Shown: one piece after another, positions 56,409-64,000 of the stretch | Numbering within the stretch: the stretch's first letter is position 1 | Layout: every line of letters begins with the position of its first letter | Source of the DNA: Adineta vaga | Taxonomy: Eukaryota > Rotifera | Reading direction: 5' to 3' | Length of the DNA stretch: 64,000 nucleotides | Assembly (NCBI GenBank): GCA_021613535.1 | Contig: CP075493.1 | Location: forward strand, 14,942,001-15,006,000 | The notes under the pieces: generated by a model | What the model saw: the letters and a program-made list of their open reading frames with translations, nothing else | Database searches by the model: none | What the model was told of the DNA's origin: nothing | Made by a program: the position numbers and the translations under genes

Positions 56409-57545
56409 CTATTTATCCAACAAAGACATATAAACTTCAATTTCTTCTACCATAAAATTCTTTTCTCCAGTAAAAAGTGTTTCACCTTTTCCAGTAGTAT
56501 CAATATAGCTGGACGGAAATGCGGATATTGAATCTTGATTTTTGTTTGAATTACCAAATATCTGAATATCTATGAAATGTTCTTTATTTTTTACAACTCC
56601 ACCAAAATAAGGACCACTTGATTTTGCATGACAAATAGCGTACATTGTGTTTGACTTAATGAGAAATTTAGTCGGTTTTATGTCATGTGGATTTCGTAGA
56701 GTGAAGAGAAATGCTTTTGGATCCTTTTTATAATAGTTATCCGAAGTCCAAGGTATCTCTGTATAACCTCCAAATAAATAATTTTCACCTTTAGATTGTA
56801 TAACAGTGATTGTAGGACCTTTATTATCAGAACAGCGATGAAAATCTTTCGCATCAAAACCATCTACTGTTGCTTTGTAAATAATTTCCCATTTCTTCTC
56901 TGGATGGCCATAAAACTCATTTAGTTTCTTTTGATAATCAGTGGAAAGAAGTGTACCGCCATACATAAAATTATTTATAGTAGGGTAGACCATAATCGAG
57001 GCATAATCAATAAATAAAGGTGTTATATCACAACGAATTAAACTGGTGTGTGTTTCATTTACATTATTTTCTAGTTCATTTAATTTTTGTTTGAGTATTT
57101 CCAATTGTTCAAATGTAACTTCATTTTCTTGAATATTTGATACTGTTTCGTTTTTTAATGTATCAACCACTTTTAAGTGATTAGTTGTCTGTTCTCCGTA
57201 GACCACTTCATTTTCTTGAAAAAGAAATTCGAGTCTTTGTTTCTTTAACTCATACAATTTATTGATATCCTCTATAGCTTTATCGTGCCATTTAGTTAAT
57301 TTATCCAGTAGTTCTTGTTTATATTTTTGTACGGAGAAAGAGTGAAGTGACTCACCAAATCCATTCATTCGATCGACTAATGGATGCAATTCTTCAACAA
57401 GTTGATCTGCATGTTCAACAAAGTGACGTCGACAAACATTTTTCTGACAGTGATGGCATAATGTAGCAGACATACGTTGACAATTATCAATTTCACATGG
57501 TTTTAACACAATGTTTGGCGCTGTAGAAGACGAAGAAGCAGCCAT
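56409..57545 (-). CDS. B-box-like zinc finger / coiled coil / TLDc domain protein
   Basis: Intronless, 378 codons. N-terminal zinc-binding segment: CEIDNCQRMSATLCHHCQKN, then VCRRHFVEH (C-x4-C-x6-C-x2-C-x4-C-x3-H spacing, B-box/FYVE-like). A long alpha-helical region of about 120 residues follows with heptad Leu/Ile (QKYKQELLDKLTKWHDKAIE to EQLEILKQKLNELENN). The C-terminal ~170 residues are a TLDc domain: WEIIYKATVDGFDAKDFHRC, GPTITVIQSKGENYLFGGYT, AFLFTLRNPHDIKPTKFL, ending FMVEEIEVYMSL. TLDc proteins are linked to oxidative-stress protection and V-ATPase regulation. The TRIM-like front suggests a scaffold (inference). It is complete, and the ATG is the first in frame. Confidence 0.85.
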   Translation of the reverse strand: MAASSSSTAPNIVLKPCEIDNCQRMSATLCHHCQKNVCRRHFVEHADQLVEELHPLVDRMNGFGESLHSFSVQKYKQELLDKLTKWHDKAIEDINKLYELKKQRLEFLFQENEVVYGEQTTNHLKVVDTLKNETVSNIQENEVTFEQLEILKQKLNELENNVNETHTSLIRCDITPLFIDYASIMVYPTINNFMYGGTLLSTDYQKKLNEFYGHPEKKWEIIYKATVDGFDAKDFHRCSDNKGPTITVIQSKGENYLFGGYTEIPWTSDNYYKKDPKAFLFTLRNPHDIKPTKFLIKSNTMYAICHAKSSGPYFGGVVKNKEHFIDIQIFGNSNKNQDSISAFPSSYIDTTGKGETLFTGEKNFMVEEIEVYMSLLDK

Positions 57546-57931
57546 TGCAGAAGAAAAGCAACTTTGTCTTGGATTTCTTTTTACCCAAAGAAGAAAAAAA
57601 AGCCAAATTCTTTTTTTCCAGTTTCAAAACACAAATATTTTTGATTCTGTCATGTTTTTCTTTATGTTATGTTGGAAAAAAAAGCGTACAAGTAATACAT
57701 TATGAAATGAAAAGTACGAAAAAAATCTGTAGATATTATTTATTATAAAATATGGTCGTGTTTCACTATCAAAAGACATAACAACTGAGAACAAATGAAT
57801 TAATGCCTTTTAAAATCATTTTTCTCTGTCTCAAAGTTCTTTCTTTATAGATGTTTGATGGTTAAAATGTAGAACGTGAGTGTCAGTATTTTAGTTATTA
57901 GATATCGTTACACATCCTATATGGATTCGAT
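57546..57931. other. Intergenic, no gene supported
   Basis: AT-rich, A-rich runs near 57585-57600 and 57671-57685. Short plus-strand ORFs here are Phe/Lys-rich and look like chance. Confidence 0.45.
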
Positions 57932-59153
57932 CTATTCTCGTTTTTTTGTAGTAGAAAGAAGTACCATGGGTGAATGCACTTTCTGAGAATATGCAATACA
58001 CTTCCAAAGAGAATATCGTTCACATGCAGGACAGTATATTTCGATATATTCTATTCGGCGATGACCATGTTTCTTTTCCTCAATACGAAGTGATGTTCTT
58101 TGTGAGTAACTAAGATACCAAGTGTATGGCTTTGGTTGATGTTCATTTAGCGGCAATGTAAGAAAAAGCTTCTGATCACACTTTAGGCATTTGATTAGAC
58201 CATCACAGATGTTGGGCCACATCATATCACCGTTCGAATCTAGTAATGGTTCGAATTCTGTAACTAGATAACGACTGTGGTCGTCCATGGAAACTGTTGA
58301 GTTTATAAAACCATTTTCGTAGTAAATGCCTTTAAAATGAAAACAAGAAGAACCTTACATTCGTCAAGCACAATTGGTTTTGAAAATCTGACAATACTCA
58401 CATAGTTTATCTAATGCGTGCTCTTTTCTAACAGATAATATTGGATTTACTGTAATATATCGACGGAATAGTGTCCAGTTGTATTCAGTTTTCGAAAGAC
58501 CCGAGCATCCACCACGAATAATACTTAAAACTTCTGTCCACGGATTTGCTCGTTGCTTTCGTTTCATAAATAAAAATTGAAATTTTGCTTTCATACTTTG
58601 GAAGTTATTTGAGCATTCTTCATCTGAAATATAAAGAATAATATTTAACTTGTGTTTCTGACGATTAGCAACAATGATCGTCAGTCTTATTCTATTCAAT
58701 TTTATTCCTCATGTACATTGCGACGTGATATCTACTAGAATACATTCAAAGAAACGGCTCATATTCATCTTGATGACACTTTCAAAGTAAATGGTCGCAA
58801 GTAAAACTAATCCTGTCGTTATACGATTACCTAACATTTCGTCTTTGATACATTTAGTCCATAGATGAGCCGACAGTTCTTCGATGTTGTGATCGATTGA
58901 TGTAAGAAGATTGTGGAAGAATTTATTGACTTGAGAGATGGCAAAGATCCAAGAATGTTAGTTTTGGAAAGATATTATAAAGAAGTAATTCGGCTGGTAT
59001 ATCAGGAAGCGAAGGGTAGTATGCAGAGTCTAGTTCGTCTATAGACGATAATTGTCTAGGTCGAAATATTTGTTCCCGTAATATTTCTGTTGTTACTGTT
59101 TTTGGTGGAGGTAGAGGTGATGGTCGAAAGCATGAGATAAGTTTTTGGCCCAT
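57932..59153 (-). CDS. F-box protein with zinc-ribbon-like C-terminus, one frame break
   Basis: ATG 59153 (MGQKLISCFRPSPLPPPK; possible N-myristoylation MGQK). F-box: LPDIPAELLLYNIFPKLTFL, then DLCH and, in the next frame, VNKFFHNLLTSIDHNIEELS followed by AHLWTKCIKDEML. The frame changes by one base at about 58930-58945. A likely intron (GTAATC at about 58835 to TTTCAG at 58623) leads to EECSNNFQSMKAKFQFLFM and IIRGGCSGLSKTEYNWTLF. A GTGAGT intron at about 58352-58402 leads to the last exon with two Cys pairs (IKCLKCDQ and IYCPACERYSLWKC), a zinc-ribbon-like arrangement. It resembles FBXO-type proteins found in bdelloids. The role should be SCF substrate choice. The frame break may be an assembly error or the start of decay. 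Confidence 0.6.
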
Positions 59154-59520
59154 TTATTATATTCAAAAATAAAAATAAAAATAAGAATGGATTTAGTTTT
59201 TTTTATACACTGTGATTGCTATTTCTGTACCTTTTCAACTGATCAATGAAATGTGCACAAATATCGTGTTTATATTTATTTATAATTCGTTATCACTTAA
59301 GTTATATTACTAATATACAAGATATACATCAAAATATCACCCGTTGCCGTCTCTCATTAAAAGATATTTCGCATGTGCGTATGCGTATGCTTGACTGCAT
59401 TGCAATCGATGTACAGGTAGAGAGAGAGAGTACAGGGTAATATTATGGTTACTCATCTCTTTTTCTCTTCGAACATGAGTATACATTAATTGTTTTTATA
59501 GCATCAAGTCATTATTTATT
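59154..59520. other. Intergenic, no gene seen
   Basis: Contains a short AG repeat near 59420-59430. No supported gene. Confidence 0.45.
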
Positions 59521-61007
59521 TCAATTAAATATAAGTGGATAGGCTCGACAATCATTGTTAAAGAAAACTAAACTTTCACCAGATACTTGTTGTGCCGTTG
59601 TGCTTGTGCCATATAATTGATTGCTGCACTGTACACGACACGGCCAGTCACATCGATTAGTTTGCTGATTCCACCATAAATCATAGGGAATATTATTGGC
59701 ACGAGGACATCTTAAGTCGAATCGAACGCCAGACACACATCGGTGAAAAATGTTACAGTAGCGACTAGGTAAGAATGTACCATCTGCTTGACCATTGCAA
59801 TTGACATCTGAGTCAACAGTAAATGTACCTGAAAGAAATAAGATGGAAGAATCCAATCATACAGCTTCAAAAAACAAAGTGACAAGAACTCGCAAGATAG
59901 GGCTGAAAATAACTTACCTCCAGTATTTGCTTGATTACTTTGATTTCCTCCTCCTACTCCTGTTTGCCCGCTGCTCAACTGTCCAGTTCCTGTCTGACCG
60001 GTACCGGATTGTCCTGTACCTGTTTGACCGGTACCAGTTTGGCCTGAGCCTAATTGTCCGTCATTGAAACCTGTCTGTGAAGTCTGATTAGAACATGGAG
60101 ATTGTTTAAATACGTTTGCGGCTTCCTGTTGACTTTCACTAATTTGATTTCCGTTTTCTACTAGAATTCCACCGGCACTTGAGCATTGTCTACCAGTATC
60201 ACACGGATAGGCGCAGGTTGCCGATGGACTTTCTGGTAAACCTTGAGGCGAGCCATGTTGAATCCACCATAGGCGTGCACCACCTCGTTGTAATGGACAA
60301 AGAAATGCATTGGAAACGCCACTGAAACAGCGATAGAATACATTACACCATCGACTAGCATAGAATCCATCTTGTCGCGCTGAATTAAAAATAAATAAAT
60401 ATCTCATGTACTGAAATATGTTCGTCTTACTTGCACAGTTAAATTGTTCTCGAGATTGTGCAAAGATTTTCCATGGTTCAGTAGGAGCTTGGTAAAAGAA
60501 AGAAAATATATTTCATAAGTTACTAAAGTTCCACACAAATAAAATTTATTAAGTCTACCTTGTGTACTTAGTTGTGCTCCAGTAGGTACAGAGGCATTTG
60601 TGATTGAAGTAAAATACTGATTTCCCTGGCAACCACTGGCATCTTTAGAGGCAAACTCACATCTACAGAGAAATTATAGAAGTCATCGTAGTTAGAGGCT
60701 TACCTTTGAGTTTTATCATCGAAATAGAATCGTTCTCCAACTTGAGGACATCCGTACGATCGTTTTTGTTCACCGGCAACACACGCATGAAATACATCAC
60801 AATATCTTAAATCACGCCAGAAACCATCCAGACGGCCTCGACATTCAAATGGAACATTTGTTAAAACTGATTGATTTATAGTTGGTGATATGAAAATCGA
60901 TATTATAACTACCATTAAACAGAAAAAAGAAAACGGAAGTCAATTTTTTAATGTAAAATTAAAAGAAAATTACCAATGAAAAAAATTTGTTTCATAGCAT
61001 CAATCAT
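59521..61007 (-). CDS. Secreted chitin-binding protein with three peritrophin-A (CBM14) domains
   Basis: Six exons: 60974-61007, 60704-60908, 60559-60662, 60431-60487, 59918-60379 and 59521-59828; 1170 bases, 389 aa, all in phase. The start is a signal peptide (MKQIFFIVIISIFISP after splicing). Domain 1: FECRGRLDGFWRDLRYCDVF, HACVAG, YGCPQVG, RCEFAS. Domain 2: FNCARQDGFYASRWCNVFYR, FLCPLQRG, CAYPCD. Domain 3: DVNCNGQADGTFLPSRYCNI, LRCPRANNIPYDLWWNQQT, RCDWPCRVQCS. Domains 2 and 3 are joined by a low-complexity linker of G-T/S-G-Q tetrapeptides (60 residues, codons GGT ACx GGA CAG-like). Each CBM14 has the six-Cys pattern. It should bind chitin in cuticle, trophi or gut lining. Confidence 0.85.
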
Positions 61008-61477
61008 CTTTTGTTTGAATCGTCAATATAATATTCAATTGTATGAGTATCGCCTTGAAAACATTTATAGGTCTTCTCTCCCACGGATTTATTCATGTTA
61101 AGAAGATGAAGAAAAACGATAGTTGACGAATGTTGTCGTAAACAGAGAGAGAAAGGATTATGATAAAGTTTAGTTACTTTTGCTATTGTTTTTCGATAGA
61201 ATGAAAATATAATCGATGTCTACTCATTACTTTTCTAAAGGTTAACCCGGGGATGTATTACGATAGAAAATATATTTGTGATTGTGATATTTTTAAGATT
61301 AACGAATAGGTTAACTATTCTATTTTCAATATATTGATGTTAAGAAAAAAAAGAAGATATCACATCAATCAAAAGAGTTATTAATAAATAGAAATAGTTT
61401 TGAGTGTGTAGAGTAGATGTATATGTATCTTATTTTAAATCAGACTTATTCTGAGTCACATCTTCAAAGACTTTTAT
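61008..61477. other. Intergenic, no gene seen
   Basis: AT-rich, includes the probable promoter of the peritrophin gene. No repeats of note. Confidence 0.45.
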
Positions 61478-61786
61478 TTAAAAATTGCCAAATGTTTCTG
61501 CAACACCTTCATTTTCAATCTGATCAAAAAATGAACAATTTCTATTCCATATTGTTGATAAAAATTGTTGATCAGGTGTTATATGAGAATATGTTGGTTT
61601 AGATGAATTATAATTTAACCATTGAATCAATGGTCTTCCCATCGTTGCAATATTGATCCAATGTGAAATAATTTGATCAGAAAATCTTCGTGTTTGATTC
61701 TTCCAAGTACACTCAAATTCTTCTCGTGAATCGGCATCACTCACAGTTCCGAAAACAAATGGAAGTTCGGATGAATGTCTGATCAT
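61478..61786 (-). pseudogene. Orphan C-terminal fragment of a carboxylesterase/cholinesterase-family protein
   Basis: Reads MIRHSSELPFVFGTVSDADS, then RRFSDQIISHWINIATMGRP, WLNYNSSKPTYSHITPDQQ and a short tail. 'HxSELPFVFG' and 'SDQII.yWtnFA..G.P' are the C-terminal hallmarks of type-B carboxylesterases, including the region of the catalytic His. The alpha/beta-hydrolase core with the catalytic Ser (GESAG) and Glu is not found in the next 2.2 kb upstream on this strand. It is therefore a truncated relic, or the 5' exons lie beyond a very long intron outside the window. Confidence 0.6.
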
Positions 61787-64000
61787 CTACGGTACTGCCG
61801 TAGAATAATCAACCCTTCTCGTATGTGCGTACGACAATATAATCTAAATACGTACAGTAAAATACTATTCTCGTTTCATCATTTAATTAATAAATTTTGA
61901 TCGTTCGAGAATCAATCCTTTTTTGAAAACGTAGATGAATCAACCTTATATAGCAGAACAATAAACCTTTCGTCAGCGAAAGTAGTATAAAATATCAACC
62001 TGGAGGTAACGTTCAAGGTTCTATCTTTCTTCGTATAACAATAAATCCTAGTGATGTGGCCAGGAAACAATCTACTCATGTTGTTAGAATAATATACGGT
62101 TGTTCAGTAAACATAGAACTATCTACTCTGAGGTATAGATTAGAAAATCGTTTTCTTGCATAAACGTATATCAATAAACCATTAAATGACGTATTCTTCC
62201 CTTTTCTTTTCCAAAACCCTTGTACTCATGCACTCACTATCTAATAAACTTCTCATCAGTTTTTTCTATCGAAAGATATCCTTCAAGCATTGTTGTAAAA
62301 AACGTTTTAAGTGCAAGAGTTCATGAAAAAACGCTTTTTTTTATGGTGCACCTATATTCTCATATTTCATCTGCAAAACCTACGATGGTCACGTTGTGAA
62401 CTACTTAAGTATTAGAGATTAATACTTATTATCCATCTTTAGATATCATTTTAATAAATAGGTCGACTATATCCAAGAACTAACTTTTCACCTTTATTCA
62501 ATTTTTTGCCTCTCGTTATTTTCTTTTTCTACTTTTAAAATCAAGCTTTCGATTATTAATTTTTCTTTTTTCCGTTCATTTTATTTTTCATTCCTAAAAT
62601 AAAAGGAGAGCCCTGAAGAGTGTTTGTAATTTTACATAAATATACGAAATCTTTTGGCGATGCAAACATCTCCATTTATTTTTAAGTAGATATCTATCAA
62701 ACAGATATATCATTAGGCACAAAAGATCAATTGCGGAAAACCTAAAGTTGAAACTAGCAGATTAATTTCTATCATAGATATATAAGTTAATCTGTTGTCC
62801 ATGGATTGCATATAATTGCTTTGAAGAGTTTTCTTTTTTTCTTTCTGCTCCTTAGACGAAGCGAGGACATCAACTATAGTATTCTACGTCGAACACACCA
62901 TGCTAGGAAGCATGCGTTGGTTTGATCGACTGACAGAAAGAAAAAAAGGAGAAGACGACATTCTCGTGGGTTCCATATATTTTTTACGCGTTTTCTTTTC
63001 TTTCCTTTTTCTTCGTTAGACGAAGCGAGGACATCAACTATAGTATTTTACGTCGAACACATCATGGTAGGAAGCTTGCGTTGTTTTCTTTCGACTAACA
63101 GAAAGAGAAAAAGTAAAAAACGAAACATCTCTATAAAAAAGTTCTTGCAGCTTCGGCAGTATCAAGTTTTCAGTCGTTTTCTGCTACATAAAATGCATTG
63201 TGATAAGAATATTATTCCACTAGATGGCGTATCAAAACCATATCGATGTCAATGATGATAAGTTTTTTTTACGCTCCTCCTTTATCCTCTAGAGAAAAAA
63301 GTTTACAAATTAGAATTGTCGTAAGATAGAGGCTTTTGCAAAAACTGTCCGTTTCTAAAAATATCAATCAAGATATCGATAGATAATGGAAAAGCTAAGT
63401 TCCTTGTGCTTTACTATTTCGAGATACATAAATTTATTGAGGTATATCAGAAAAATCTTTCCAACAAACGTTATTTTGTCGTTACAGAATACTTGACGAA
63501 CGAGAATCACCATATACCATAGTGACTTTCATAAGGAAATAGCAGTTAAGTGCAAAGATCGGGTATTAATTTGAGTTCATATAAATGATTACGAAGAACA
63601 CTTTAATCTACAACAATCACTATTGAATGTATTTTTGTTATTTTTTTTCAAATAAAAAATGATGAACATGAAAATATTAAAAACTGTTATGTAACAGTGA
63701 AGTAGCATGAACGTTTTTTTTAGAGATGTTTCGTTTTTTACTTTTTCTATTGACGATTCTGTTTTTGAGAAAATATTTCTGCTACAAAACTTACGGTTTA
63801 AACTTAGTTCGTTCTAACGAAAAAAACTGACTGATTTGTCAGTTGATCAAGATTTTCTCGTAGACATAGGAGATCGTCGACAATTTCTCGGTCGAGTATT
63901 ACTCTATCGTAGGTTACACGAGAGGGCCTCTATAATTAGCAGAAATTCAGTTGACTGTTACTTGGTTGGTAGGAGGATGATTAACGAGAAATATAGCTAT
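61787..64000. other. Gene-free window end
   Basis: AT-rich. A small palindrome TACGGTACTGCCGTA lies at about 61789-61803. A direct repeat pair lies at 62854-63110 (listed separately). No supported coding region; a short plus-strand ORF at 63064-63255 sits inside the repeat and is probably chance. Confidence 0.5.
62854..63110. repeat. Direct repeat, ~95 bp units spaced 164 bp
   Basis: AGACGAAGCGAGGACATCAA begins at 62854 and again at 63018. Similarity continues through CTATAGTATT(C/T)TACGTCGAAC, ACACCATG / ACATCATG, TAGGAAGC, TGCGTTG and CTGACAGAAAG / CTAACAGAAAG. The units are preceded by CTTTTT-rich tracts. They could be remains of a small tandem satellite or of LTR-like ends; no TG..CA termini are obvious. 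Confidence 0.75.

Overview
The window looks like nuclear DNA of a bdelloid rotifer (Adineta/Rotaria type). The evidence is an AT-rich background, many short GT-AG introns (about 50-60 bases), eukaryotic domain combinations, and families that I know to be expanded in bdelloids: R-S-E ADP-ribosyltransferases, rhodopsin-like GPCRs, and type II membrane proteins with Thr-rich stalks. The taxon is inferred from these features; no rRNA or other marker gene is present. I recognised no tRNA, rRNA or CRISPR array.

Layout. 0.5-9.5 kb: a type II membrane protein (-), a secreted astacin/PPC-like/kelch metalloprotease (+), a divergent ART-fold protein (-) and a GNAT acetyltransferase (-). 10-31 kb: four tandem copies (A-D) of one three-exon GPCR gene on the minus strand. 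Between them lie a decayed WDR62/MAPKBP1-like WD40 gene, a partial duplicate of that gene's 3' end, a dead retroelement with a small GC-rich insertion inside it, and an intact ART gene (+). 31-41 kb: a relic and an intact copy of a type II membrane protein, two more GPCRs, a papain-family peptidase and a three-stop pseudogene. 42-48 kb: a dynein-stalk-like fragment, a small secreted Cys-rich peptide gene with tandem stop codons, and a type I membrane protein. 48.7-50.9 kb: an F-box/LRR gene in which each LRR is one 84-base exon in a ~139-base exon+intron repeat. 51-61.8 kb: a 2-hydroxy-acid oxidase, an XPR1-type phosphate exporter, a B-box/coiled-coil/TLDc protein, an F-box protein with a zinc-ribbon-like tail, a three-domain peritrophin and an orphan carboxylesterase tail. 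The last 2 kb hold no gene I can support.

The genes do not form one pathway. What stands out is genome dynamics. The GPCR copies are mosaics (gene conversion), a segmental duplication carries a shared old frameshift, and gene relics are frequent. A dispersed family of short imperfect palindromes built on TCTTGAGGGTGTGGGTG / its complement recurs in at least a dozen intergenic places. These palindromes resemble telomere-type G-rich sequence and are the best candidate here for something undescribed. Several otherwise good genes carry single-base frameshifts, so residual assembly indels must be separated from true decay.
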